NCBI GenBank assembly: GCA_903872505.1
Contig: CAIQKV010000086.1
Location: 38,270-102,269 of the forward strand
Direction: 5' to 3'
DNA from: an uncultured Opitutia bacterium
GTDB lineage: Bacteria > Verrucomicrobiota > Verrucomicrobiia > Opitutales > Opitutaceae
DNA: 64,000 nucleotides
The notes beneath the pieces are model-generated. The model searched no databases and was not told where the DNA came from. It saw only the letters and a list, made by a program, of their open reading frames with translations. Below, in pieces: positions 40,453 through 48,903 of this stretch. Each line of letters starts with the position of its first letter. Position 1 is the stretch's first letter. The position numbers and the translations under genes were made by a program.

Positions 40453-41709
40453 ATGGCTGAACTAGCAGGAAATGTTTTGGTGGGCCAGTCCGGTGGCCCC
40501 ACCGCCGTCATCAACGCCAGCGTCGCCGGCCTCATCACCGAGGCCCTGAACCACGACTGCATCGAGGAGGTGTATGGTTCGCTCAACGGCGTGCTCGGCA
40601 TCCTCCAGGAGGACCTCGTGGACCTCGCCGCCGAGTCGCAGCAGCAGATCCGCGCGCTCAAGCACACGCCCGGCGCCGCCCTCGGTTCCTGCCGCTTCAA
40701 GCTCAAGAAGCAGGCCGACTTCGACCGCGTGCTCGAGGTGTTCAAGGCCCACAACATCCGCTACTTCTTCTATATCGGCGGCAGCGACTCGCAGGACACC
40801 GCCGCGAAGATCTCCGCCCACGCGCTGGCGGCGGGCTACGAGCTCCGCGTCATCGGCGTGCCCAAGACCGTCGACAACGACCTGCCCGGGACCGACCACT
40901 GCCCGGGCTACGGCAGCATCGCGAAGTACCTCGCCGCCTCCGTCCGCGAACTCGCCGCCGACCACGAGTCGATGGGCCAGGGCGACCTCGTCTCGATCAT
41001 CGAGGTCATGGGCCGCAGCGCCGGCTGGATCGCCGCCAGCGCCTCGCTCGCCAAGCGCCGCGACCAGCCGCACGACTCGCCGCACCTCATCTACCTCCCC
41101 GAGATCCCGTTCAGCCAGGAAAAGTGCCTCGAGGACATCCGCCGCGTGCTCAAGCGCGAGAAGTTCTGCCAGATCGTCGTCGCCGAGGGGCTGACCGACT
41201 CCGACGGCAACTACGTCTCCGCCGACCCCGCGACCGACGCCTTCGGCCACGCCCAGCTCGGCGGCGCCGGTGACTTCATCAAGGACCTGGTCGAGGCCAA
41301 CCTCCCGGGCGTGAAGGCCCGCCTCTCGACCCCCGGCCTGATGCAGCGCAGCGCCGCCCATGCCGCCTCGAAGACCGACGCCGACGAGGCGTTCCTCGTG
41401 GGCCAGGCCGCGGTCAAGGCCGCCGTCAACGGCGAGTCCGACAAGCTCATCACGCTGGTGCGCGGCGACGCCGACCACTACACCTGCGAGACCGGCCTGG
41501 CGCCGCTCGCCGAGGTCGCCGGCAACGTGAAGAAGCTGCCCCGCGAGTGGATCAACGAGGACGGCGTGAGCATGAACTTCCAGTTCACCCGCTACGCGCA
41601 GCCCCTCATCCAGGGTGAGGTCGTCGTGCCGCAGGACAACGGCGTGCCGGCGTTCGCCCACCTCGACAAGGTGCGCGTCGAGAAGACGCTCCCCGCCTAC
41701 GTGGTCTGA
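40453..41709 (+). CDS. pfp: Pyrophosphate-dependent 6-phosphofructokinase
   Basis: A 418-residue phosphofructokinase converting fructose-6-phosphate to the 1,6-bisphosphate. PKTVDND at 137-143 has Lys where ATP-type enzymes have Gly (PGTIDND), the hallmark of pyrophosphate users. GQSGGPTAVINAS opens the chain, and GGSDSQDT at 109-116 is the phosphoryl-donor loop. GYGSIAKYLAASVREL and MGRSAGWIAA follow. Length and motifs put it with the long PPi-PFK group. It is followed by a strong terminator, ending the holA-ppnP-purB-pfp run. Confidence 0.95.
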   Translation: MAELAGNVLVGQSGGPTAVINASVAGLITEALNHDCIEEVYGSLNGVLGILQEDLVDLAAESQQQIRALKHTPGAALGSCRFKLKKQADFDRVLEVFKAHNIRYFFYIGGSDSQDTAAKISAHALAAGYELRVIGVPKTVDNDLPGTDHCPGYGSIAKYLAASVRELAADHESMGQGDLVSIIEVMGRSAGWIAASASLAKRRDQPHDSPHLIYLPEIPFSQEKCLEDIRRVLKREKFCQIVVAEGLTDSDGNYVSADPATDAFGHAQLGGAGDFIKDLVEANLPGVKARLSTPGLMQRSAAHAASKTDADEAFLVGQAAVKAAVNGESDKLITLVRGDADHYTCETGLAPLAEVAGNVKKLPREWINEDGVSMNFQFTRYAQPLIQGEVVVPQDNGVPAFAHLDKVRVEKTLPAYVV

Positions 41710-41734
41710 GCCCGGCTCAGTCCGTCAGCTTTCC

Positions 41735-41761
41735 GGCCGGTCCTGCGGGACCGGCCTTTTT
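41735..41761 (+). terminator. Intrinsic terminator after pfp
   Basis: GGCCGGTCC at 41735-41743 pairs perfectly with GGACCGGCC at 41748-41756 over a TGCG tetraloop, followed by TTTTT at 41757-41761. It is a textbook Rho-independent terminator 26 bases after the pfp stop, separating it from the convergent dioxygenase gene. Confidence 0.92.
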
Positions 41762-41779
41762 GTTGCCCACCCGCCGCCG

Positions 41780-42538
41780 TCAAGCGCCGTTCCGCCGCTG
41801 GCCGTTGACGAGGAACGGCTCGGCAAACGCCGCCAGCGTGCCGTCGGGGCGGCGCAGCGGCTCGGCCGAATACTGCGGCAGGTAGACGCGCCGCCAGTTG
41901 GGTGTGCGGTTGAACCCGCTCCGGTGCAGCACGGTGCTGGAGAAACAGGCGATGCTCCCCGCCGGCACGATCACCGGGTCGCCCGGGTCGGAGCCGAAGT
42001 AGCCCTCGAGCTCACCCGTGACGGGTGCCGCCGTGTGCGGGACGACTTCGCGGGTGCCGGCCCGCGAAAACGGCAGCAGGTAGACGGTGCCGTTGGCCTC
42101 CGTCACGTCATCGAGGGTCACCCAGCAGGTGAGGTACGGCCGGTGCGGCGTGCCGACGTAGGCGGAGTCCTGGTGCCAGCTGAACTTCGCGCCCTTCTCC
42201 GGGCCCTTCACGACGAACTGCTCCCAGAAGAGGTAGGCGTTGTCGCCAAGCGCCGCGCAGCAGACCTCGGCCATCAGGTCGCTGTAGATGAACTCGGCGA
42301 GCCGCGTGCCCTGGTGCCGGTTGGCGATGAAGTAGCGGCTGCCCTTGGTGTTGATGCCCTGCTGCGTCACGCCCGCCGCGTCCATCTCGGCATCATAGGC
42401 CGCGATGAACTGGCCGCAGACCTCGCGCATCAGCGCGAGGTGCGCCGGGGGGACCACGCCGGGGAGGACGAAGTAGCCTTCGTCGCGAAATTGCTGCCGC
42501 AGGGCCGGGGAGACCGGTGTCGGTGGGGTGGCGCTCAT
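41780..42538 (-). CDS. Phytanoyl-CoA dioxygenase (PhyH) family protein
   Basis: A 252-residue Fe(II)/2-oxoglutarate-dependent dioxygenase. Iron ligands are His122 and Asp124 in WHQDSAYVGT and His205 in STVLHRSGF; the 2-oxoglutarate Arg is Arg216 or Arg217 in TPNWRRVYL. The opening REEGYFVLPG-like stretch (RDEGYFVLPGVVPP) is typical. Substrates in this family vary (phytanoyl-CoA, ectoine, antibiotics), so the reaction is oxidative hydroxylation of an unknown compound. It follows cstA by 6 bases on the same strand and so is probably co-transcribed with it. Confidence 0.9.
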   Translation of the reverse strand: MSATPPTPVSPALRQQFRDEGYFVLPGVVPPAHLALMREVCGQFIAAYDAEMDAAGVTQQGINTKGSRYFIANRHQGTRLAEFIYSDLMAEVCCAALGDNAYLFWEQFVVKGPEKGAKFSWHQDSAYVGTPHRPYLTCWVTLDDVTEANGTVYLLPFSRAGTREVVPHTAAPVTGELEGYFGSDPGDPVIVPAGSIACFSSTVLHRSGFNRTPNWRRVYLPQYSAEPLRRPDGTLAAFAEPFLVNGQRRNGA

Positions 42539-42544
42539 GCAAGG

Positions 42545-44614
42545 CTAGGCCGCCGGCTGACCCGACGGGGCGACGGCGACATACGGCTCCTCGTGCAGGT
42601 CCGCGGCGCGCCGGCCCGCGAGCAGCTGCCACCACACCCGCGCGTTCGCCAGGAAGACAATCAGCACGAGCACCAAAAACACGCCGGTCACGGCGGCGTC
42701 GATGCGGTTGTTGAGGATCTGGGCCGACCACGCGGCGCGCTCGGCGGCGGTGCCGCCGGCGGCGAGCTTGGTTTCCAGCCCGCGGGCGATGGCGAGGAAG
42801 CCCACCGGGGCGGCGCTGAAGATCTTCATCACGCCCGCCGTCATCGTCACGGCCAGCAGCCAGGCCAGCGGGAACAGCGTGACCCAGAGGTAGCGGGTGC
42901 GGCCCATCTTGATCAGCACGGTGGTGCCGAGGGCGAGCGCGATGACCGCGAGCAGCTGGTTGGCGATGCCGAAGATGGGCCAAAGCGAGTTGATGCCGCC
43001 GAGCGGGTCCACCACGCCCTGGTAAAGGAAGTAACCCCACGCCCCGACAAACAGCGCCGTGGCGAACGCGCCCGCGGCGGTGGACCGGGTGTCGCCGAGC
43101 GGCTGCCAGACCGTGCCGAGCAGGTCCTGCACGAGGAAGCGGCCCACCCGGGTGCCGGCATCGATCGTCGTGAGGATGAACAGCGCCTCGAACATGATCG
43201 CGAAGTGGTACCAGAGCGCGAGGGTCGCCTTGCTCCCGCCGAGCCCGGCGAACATGTGCGCCATCCCGACGGCAAAGGTCGGCGCGCCGCCCGTCCGGCC
43301 GACCATGGACTTCTCGCCCACGCTCGCCGCGAGGGTCGCCATCTCCGCCGGCGTCACCGGGAACCCGAGCGCCGTGATCTTCGCGGTCACCACCTCCGCC
43401 GACCCGGCCATGTTGATCGCAAAATACTGGCCCGGCTCCAGCGCGCAGGCCGCGATCAGCGCCATGATGCCCACGCACATCTCGGTGATCATCGCGCCGT
43501 AGCCGATCAGGCGGATGTCGCTCTCGCGCGTCAGGAGCTTCGGCGTCGTGCCGGAGGAGATCAGCGAGTGGAAGCCCGACACCGCCGCGCAGGCGATGGT
43601 GATGAAGCAGAACGGGAACACCGGCCCGGCGAACACCGGCCCGGAGCCGTCGATGAATTTCGTCAGCGCCGGCATCTTCAGCGCGGGCGCGAGCACGATC
43701 ACGGCCACGCCGAGCGCGGCGACCGTGCCGATCTTCATGAACGTGCTCAGGTAGTCGCGCGGCGCGAGCAGCAGCCAGACGGGCAGGATCGAGGCCAGCA
43801 GCCCGTAGGCCATGAGCCACCAGGCGAGCGTGGTGCCGTGCAGGGTGAGCGGATCCTCGAGCCCCAGCCGGTGCAGGTACTGCCCGCCGTACACCGCCGC
43901 CAGCAACGCCAGCACGCCCAGGGCCGTGACCGTCGCGAGGCCCCGGCCGCGGTGCCCGACCGCCTTCATGCCCAGCCCCATCACCACCGCGATCGGCATC
44001 GTCGCCGCAATCGTGAACAGGCCCCACGGGCTCTCGGCCAGCGCCTTGACGACCACGAGCGCCAGCACCGCCAGCAGGATGATCATGATCGCCACGATGC
44101 TGATCAGCGCGATCACGCCGGCGAACGGCCCGACCTCCTCGCGCACCATCTGGCCGAGCGACTTGCCGCGGCGCCGCACGGAGCAGAACATGATCACGCA
44201 GTCGTGGATCGCGCCGCCGAGCGTCGCCCCGACGAGGATCCACAGCATGCCGGGCAGGAAACCGAACTGCGCCGCCAGCACCGGGCCGACGAGCGGGCCG
44301 GGCCCGGCGATGGCCGCGAAATGGTGGCCGAAGACCACCCAGCGGTTCGTCTTCACGAAATCCCTGCCGTCCTCGTGCACCACCGCCGGCGTGGCCCGCA
44401 GCTCGTCCAGCGTGAGCACCTTCGCCATCAGCCAGGCGGAGTGAAACCGGTAGGACACCGCAAACACGCAGACCGCCGCCACCACCATCCAGAGCGCGCT
44501 GACCGGCTCGCCGCGCGACCAGGCGAGCGTGGCGATTGAGCCGGTGCCGAGCAGGATGACGGCGCCCCAGCCGGCGACACGCGTCCACGGGGTGCGGGAA
44601 ACAGCAGGATTCAT
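42545..44614 (-). CDS. cstA: Carbon starvation protein A
   Basis: A 689-residue CstA-family membrane transporter with about 16-18 helices, reported to carry pyruvate or peptides when carbon is scarce. Diagnostic segments are FGHHFAAIAGPGPLVGPVLA, MLWILVGATLGGAIHDCVIM and HSLISSGTTPKLLTRESDI. The C-terminal CstA domain is present (LWPIFGIANQLLAVIAL). The start was set at the ATG giving MNPAVSRTPW. The small YbdD/DUF466 partner that often follows cstA is absent; the PhyH gene follows instead. Confidence 0.95.
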   Translation of the reverse strand: MNPAVSRTPWTRVAGWGAVILLGTGSIATLAWSRGEPVSALWMVVAAVCVFAVSYRFHSAWLMAKVLTLDELRATPAVVHEDGRDFVKTNRWVVFGHHFAAIAGPGPLVGPVLAAQFGFLPGMLWILVGATLGGAIHDCVIMFCSVRRRGKSLGQMVREEVGPFAGVIALISIVAIMIILLAVLALVVVKALAESPWGLFTIAATMPIAVVMGLGMKAVGHRGRGLATVTALGVLALLAAVYGGQYLHRLGLEDPLTLHGTTLAWWLMAYGLLASILPVWLLLAPRDYLSTFMKIGTVAALGVAVIVLAPALKMPALTKFIDGSGPVFAGPVFPFCFITIACAAVSGFHSLISSGTTPKLLTRESDIRLIGYGAMITEMCVGIMALIAACALEPGQYFAINMAGSAEVVTAKITALGFPVTPAEMATLAASVGEKSMVGRTGGAPTFAVGMAHMFAGLGGSKATLALWYHFAIMFEALFILTTIDAGTRVGRFLVQDLLGTVWQPLGDTRSTAAGAFATALFVGAWGYFLYQGVVDPLGGINSLWPIFGIANQLLAVIALALGTTVLIKMGRTRYLWVTLFPLAWLLAVTMTAGVMKIFSAAPVGFLAIARGLETKLAAGGTAAERAAWSAQILNNRIDAAVTGVFLVLVLIVFLANARVWWQLLAGRRAADLHEEPYVAVAPSGQPAA

Positions 44615-44830
44615 GGGGTAAGCCGGAAGGCTGGCCCACGATGAGAAATCAAGTGCCCGGGGCAAGCGCAGCGATTCGGCGGGGGCCGCGACGGCGCCAG
44701 GCCGGATTCCGGGGGTAAACTACCGCAAGGTAACAACCCCGTTACGGTCGGCTGCTTTCATCGCCGGTGAGATCGGCGGATTTTTGCGCCTGCACCGCTC
44801 CGCCGTCGGCCTGCCGCCATCCCGGCGCGA

Positions 44831-47092
44831 GTGCCGTGCCAACCCAACCGCGTGCCAATTCCGTCCGATCCCCCTGCTGTCACACGTCGTGGCGCCCGCC
44901 CCGTGCTCCCGCCGCCATCCCCGCCCGGCGCCGAACCGACAGGTTCCGCGGCCCCGGGGCTGGCCGGGCGCGCCTGGCGCCAGCTCCGGGAATTTTCCGG
45001 CTTGAGCAATGCGACCTGCCTGTGGCCGCGCTGGCTCGTCCTGCGCGCCGTCGGGGTCGTTTTTCTCTACGTGTTTGCGGGCATCCTCCGCGAGGGCCAG
45101 GCCCTGGTCGGCCCCCGCGGCATCGCCCCGCTCGCCGAGTTCTTCACGCAGCTCCACCAGCGGTTTCCCTCCACGATCGAGGCGCTGATCCGGGCCCCCA
45201 GCCTGTTCTGGCTCAACTCCGGCGCGGGCATGATCACGTTCCTGGCCTGGGCCGGGCTGGCGGCGGCCGCCGCGCTGGTCCTGAACCTCTGGCCGCGGCT
45301 GGCGCTCTTCGGCTGCTGGCTGGTCTTCGTGTCGTTCGTGACCACGTGGCGCGTGTTCACGCCGGCCCAGCTCGACCGCCTGATGCTCGAGACCGCGCTG
45401 CTGTGCATTCCGTTCGCGCCGGCGGGACTCCGCCCCGGCCTCGGCCGGGACTCGCCCCCGCGCCCGATCGCGGTCTTCATGCTCCGCTGGCTGCTGTTTC
45501 GCGTGATGTTTGAGGCGGGGCTGGTGAAGCTCGTCGCGGGCGACGTCCACTGGCGCAACTTCACGGCGATGAAGGTCATGTACGAGACCAGCCCGTTCCC
45601 GACGATTTTTGCGTACCTGGATTATCACCTGCCGCACGCCTGGCATGTCTTTGAGATCCTGCTGACCTTCATCGCGGAGCTCGTGGCGCCGGTGCTGGCG
45701 GTGGTCGGCGGCCGGCACGGGCGGTGGTTCGCCTTCGGGGTGTGGCTGGCGCTGCAGGCCGGCATCCAGCTCACGAGCAATTTCGGCTGGCTCAACGCCG
45801 CGGCCATCGGGCTGGGCCTCCTCCTGCTCGACGACCAGATGCTGGTCGGGGCGCTCCACCGGCTCCGCTGGCGGCGGCTGGGGAACTTTCTCGCGACGAA
45901 GGCGGCCGGCGGCACCGCGCGCGCCGTCGGGGCGTTCCGGCGGCACGGCCTGCGCGCCGCGCTTTGGACGCATTTTTACCTCACGCTGTTTTTTTTCGCC
46001 AAGGCCTGCGGCGTCACGGTGGACGCCCTCCCCTACGCCGTGACCTGGCCGGTGCACCTGCTCTGGGAGTTTCGCAGCGCCAACGGCTATTACCTCTACG
46101 CGTCGTTCGACCCGGTGCGTTACCAGGTCGAGTTCGAGGGCTCGAACGACGGCGGCCGGACGTGGCGCACCTACGAGTTCCGCCACATGCCGCAGCGGGA
46201 GGACCAGATCTGCGCGTACATTGCGCCGTGGTTTGACCGGTTCGAGGCGACTTTTGAAATCGCGGCCTGGTCTGGGAAAAAATCCCCGCTGATGCCGGCC
46301 GTGGCCGCGCATCTGCTCGCCCGGCACCCGGAGGTGATGGACCTGTTTCGGCGCGACCCGTTTCCCGACCCGCCGCCGACCCTGATCCGGATGCGGGGCT
46401 ACCGGCTCGCGTTCGTCGACCCCGCCACGCACCACCGGACCCGGCAGTACTGGCGCAAGGAACCCGCGGGCAATTACCTCCCGATGCTGCAGCTGGATGA
46501 GAGCGGCCAGGTGACCGAATGCAGCTTGGAGCCGGGTGAAGCGGCGCTGCGGAACGGGGATTTCCCGGCGGCGCTCGGCTTCTTCGAGCAGCAATACCGG
46601 ATGGGCAACTTCGCGGCGGGCTTCCGCCTCGCGGACCTGGCGCTGGAAGGCGTGGGCGGGGCCGCGGACCCGGCGCGGGCCCTGGCGCTCTACACCGCGC
46701 TGGCGCGCGAGGGCGAGGTGGCGGCCGAATACCACCTCGGGGTCAGCTACGAGCACGGCAACGGCGTGCCGGTTGACTATGCCCAGGCCGCAGCCTGGTA
46801 CCGGCTGGCGGCGCGCCATGGCTCCCTGCCGGCCATGTTCAACCTCGGCACGATGCTCGCCCACGACCGCCTCCGGCCGAGGGACGAGATCGAGGGCCTG
46901 GCCCTGCTGATCGAGTCGTCGACCCGGGCGACGGGCGAGGACGCCCCGTCGCGCTTCATCCTTGAGCACCAGCCGGCCCAGGTGAATTGGCTGAAGGCGC
47001 GGATGCCGGCAGCGGATATCGCCGCCGCCACGCAGCGGGCCGCCGAACGGTTGAAATCGGTCGTGCCGGTCGGGGAACCCGAGCCGCAATAG
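44831..47092 (+). CDS. Lipase maturation factor-like membrane protein fused to Sel1 repeats
   Basis: A protein of up to 753 residues. Residues about 65-400 are a multi-pass membrane region beginning CLWPRWLVLRAVGVVFLYVF, like lipase maturation factor (LMF1). The following soluble part has the LMF family signs: FEGSNDGGRTWRTYEF near 434 and IAPWFDRFEATFEIAAW near 464, then DPFPDPPPTLIRMRGYRLAF. After about residue 590 come three Sel1-like repeats (e.g. AAEYHLGVSYEHGNGVPVD, then AQAAAWYRLAARHGS). Sel1 repeats usually bind partners. I know of LMF domains and Sel1 proteins separately; the fusion is unusual. The N-terminal 60 residues are Pro-rich and may not be translated; the true GTG/ATG start is uncertain. 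Confidence 0.8.
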   Translation: MPCQPNRVPIPSDPPAVTRRGARPVLPPPSPPGAEPTGSAAPGLAGRAWRQLREFSGLSNATCLWPRWLVLRAVGVVFLYVFAGILREGQALVGPRGIAPLAEFFTQLHQRFPSTIEALIRAPSLFWLNSGAGMITFLAWAGLAAAAALVLNLWPRLALFGCWLVFVSFVTTWRVFTPAQLDRLMLETALLCIPFAPAGLRPGLGRDSPPRPIAVFMLRWLLFRVMFEAGLVKLVAGDVHWRNFTAMKVMYETSPFPTIFAYLDYHLPHAWHVFEILLTFIAELVAPVLAVVGGRHGRWFAFGVWLALQAGIQLTSNFGWLNAAAIGLGLLLLDDQMLVGALHRLRWRRLGNFLATKAAGGTARAVGAFRRHGLRAALWTHFYLTLFFFAKACGVTVDALPYAVTWPVHLLWEFRSANGYYLYASFDPVRYQVEFEGSNDGGRTWRTYEFRHMPQREDQICAYIAPWFDRFEATFEIAAWSGKKSPLMPAVAAHLLARHPEVMDLFRRDPFPDPPPTLIRMRGYRLAFVDPATHHRTRQYWRKEPAGNYLPMLQLDESGQVTECSLEPGEAALRNGDFPAALGFFEQQYRMGNFAAGFRLADLALEGVGGAADPARALALYTALAREGEVAAEYHLGVSYEHGNGVPVDYAQAAAWYRLAARHGSLPAMFNLGTMLAHDRLRPRDEIEGLALLIESSTRATGEDAPSRFILEHQPAQVNWLKARMPAADIAAATQRAAERLKSVVPVGEPEPQ

Positions 47093-47093
47093 C

Positions 47094-47111
47094 GGCGCGC
47101 CCCTGCGCGCC
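47094..47111. terminator. Possible hairpin terminator between convergent genes
   Basis: GGCGCGC at 47094-47100 pairs with GCGCGCC at 47105-47111 over CCCT, immediately after the LMF/Sel1 stop codon. No U run follows. Position between convergent genes suggests a role in termination, but the call is weak. Confidence 0.3.
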
Positions 47112-47183
47112 GGGTTCAGCGCTTCCCTCCCGGGAGCGCGCGCACGCCGCCAAACTTTCCGTCCACCGGGGGTGCTCCCCGTT

Positions 47184-48488
47184 TCACGCCGCGGGTGGTG
47201 TCGCGAAGTGCCGGACGTGGTTCAGGTCCCGGCGCAGTTCCGCGCGGAAATCGGGATGCGCGATCGAGATCAGGGCGTCGCCGCGCTCGCGCAGGGTCTT
47301 CCCGTGGAGGTTCACGGCCCCGTATTCCGTCACCACCCAGTGCACGTGGCCGCGGGTCGTCACCACGCCGGCGCCGGCATTGAGCTGCATGACGATGCGC
47401 GAGACCTTGCCGCCGGCCGCCCGCGAGGGCAGCGCGATGATCGGCTTGCCGCCGCGGGACAGCGCGGCGCCGCGGATGAAATCCATCTGCCCGCCGATGC
47501 CGGAGAACACGTCGTGCCCGATCGAGTCGGCGCAAACCTGGCCGCTGAGGTCGATCTGGATGGCGGAATTGATCGCCACCACCTTCGGGTTTTTCCGGAT
47601 CACCGCGGTGTCGTTGGTCCAGTCGCACGGGTAGAAGGCCACCAGCGGGTTGTCGTTCACGAAGTCGAACAGCCGCCGGGAGCCGTTGATGAAGCTGGTG
47701 ATGATGCGGTCCTGGCCGACGGCCTTGAGCCGGTTGGTGACCGCGCCCGCCTCCACCAGGTCGATCACGCCGTCGGAGAACATCTCGGAATGAATCCCCA
47801 GGTCGTGCTTGCCGCGCAACCGCGCCAGCACCGCATCAGGGATGCCCCCGATGCCCATCTGCAGGGTGGAACCGTCCTCGACGAGGTCCGCGATCAGCTC
47901 GCCCATCCGCGCCTCGATCGGCGATTCCGCCGAAGGCTTGTGCTCCAGCAGCGGCCGGTCGGTTGCGATGAAGGCATGGATCCGGCTGAACGGCACCAGG
48001 TTCATGCCGTGCGTGCGCGGCATCTGGACGTTGATCTCGGCGATGACCACCCGGGCGGTCTCGGCGGCGGCCTTGGCCGCGTCACACGAGGTGCCGAGCG
48101 AGCAGAAGCCGTGCGCGTCGGGGGGCGAGACCTGGAGCAGCGCGACGTCGAGGGGCACCGCCCGGCTCGTGAACAGCCCGGGAATGTCCGAGAGGAAGAT
48201 CGGCATGAAATCCGCCCGGCCGGCGGCAATGGGGTGGCGGAGCGGGGCGCCGGTGAACAGGGAGACCGAGCGAAACTCCCCTTCCCGGCCCGGGTCGGCA
48301 AACGGCGCCGGGCCCATGGTGTGCAGGTGATAGAGCCGCACGTCCGCCAGGTCCTGGCGCGCGCAGAGCGCCGCAATCAGGGGGGTCGGGGTGGCGCAGG
48401 CGCCATGGATGAAGATATTGGTACCGCTCCGCACCGCAGCAACGGCGTCGGCGGCGGATACCGCACGGGATTTCCAGTCTTGGTTCAT
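47184..48488 (-). CDS. Acetyl-CoA hydrolase/transferase family CoA-transferase
   Basis: A 434-residue CoA-transferase of the Cat1/Cat2 (4-hydroxybutyrate CoA-transferase) type. The glutamate that forms the thioester is Glu235 in GIHSEMFSDG. The glycine loop is MGIGGIP at 211-217, and QLNAGAGVVTTRGHVHWVVT follows toward the C-terminus. Such enzymes move CoA between acetate, propionate, butyrate or 4-hydroxybutyrate; the acyl group is not decided by motifs. It is a single gene, divergent from the haem genes downstream. Confidence 0.92.
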   Translation of the reverse strand: MNQDWKSRAVSAADAVAAVRSGTNIFIHGACATPTPLIAALCARQDLADVRLYHLHTMGPAPFADPGREGEFRSVSLFTGAPLRHPIAAGRADFMPIFLSDIPGLFTSRAVPLDVALLQVSPPDAHGFCSLGTSCDAAKAAAETARVVIAEINVQMPRTHGMNLVPFSRIHAFIATDRPLLEHKPSAESPIEARMGELIADLVEDGSTLQMGIGGIPDAVLARLRGKHDLGIHSEMFSDGVIDLVEAGAVTNRLKAVGQDRIITSFINGSRRLFDFVNDNPLVAFYPCDWTNDTAVIRKNPKVVAINSAIQIDLSGQVCADSIGHDVFSGIGGQMDFIRGAALSRGGKPIIALPSRAAGGKVSRIVMQLNAGAGVVTTRGHVHWVVTEYGAVNLHGKTLRERGDALISIAHPDFRAELRRDLNHVRHFATPPAA

Positions 48489-48727
48489 AGGTCGGCAGAT
48501 GAGGGATCAGCCTGCCCCATCTTCACGGAAAACAAAGCCGGATGCTGCGCAAAAGCTTCGAACTCATGGGCATTTCTTGCGCTGGGGCGGTCCGGGCGGA
48601 CCCATCCGTTGGCACCCCGAGGACAATATATGCGCAGTCCCTGCCAAGCGGAGCGGAGCAAGCCCCGGGGCGATCTGGTTGAATAGGCCCAGCTCAACCG
48701 CATCCCTTTTCCAACCCACCCTTCACC

Positions 48728-48877
48728 ATGGACTTCCTACCCCTCCTGCTCACCGCCAGCCTCTGCCTGCTGTTCTCCCTTGCCGTGTATCTCCTGCGCG
48801 CGCGCCTGCAGCAGCCCCGTCGCAGCCCCGTGTCCCCGGTGGCAGGAAATGATCTTCCGTTCGATCGCCCGGCCTGA
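48728..48877 (+). CDS. 49-residue single-pass membrane protein
   Basis: MDFLPLLLTASLCLLFSLAV opens a 49-residue protein with one hydrophobic helix at about 4-23, then a basic stretch (LRARLQQPRR) and a short acidic end (GNDLPFDRPA). It begins 26 bases before the hemN start region and runs on the same strand, so it is likely co-transcribed with hemN and hemY. It is too short for the general gene callers and I do not recognise a family; it differs from CcoS in sequence. A role near haem synthesis or oxidase assembly is only a guess. Confidence 0.55.
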   Translation: MDFLPLLLTASLCLLFSLAVYLLRARLQQPRRSPVSPVAGNDLPFDRPA

Positions 48878-48903
48878 GTAGGCTGCGGGGAGCCTATTCC
48901 CTT

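Noticed and set aside
41615..44539. A plus-strand open frame of nearly 1000 codons opposite phyH and cstA.
   Set aside because: Antisense to two well-recognised genes, with long Arg/His/Gln-rich runs and no domain-like pattern.
44615..44830. Short inverted repeat GTAAC-AACCCC-GTTAC between cstA and the LMF-like gene as an operator.
   Set aside because: Only 5 paired bases per arm; this is easily found by chance and no second site supports it.
48677..48699. Inverted repeat GGTTGA ... TCAACC upstream of the small membrane protein and hemN, considered as an FNR/CRP site.
   Set aside because: FNR sites are TTGAT-N4-ATCAA and CRP-type sites have a 6-base gap; here the half-sites are 11 bases apart, so the match is not convincing.
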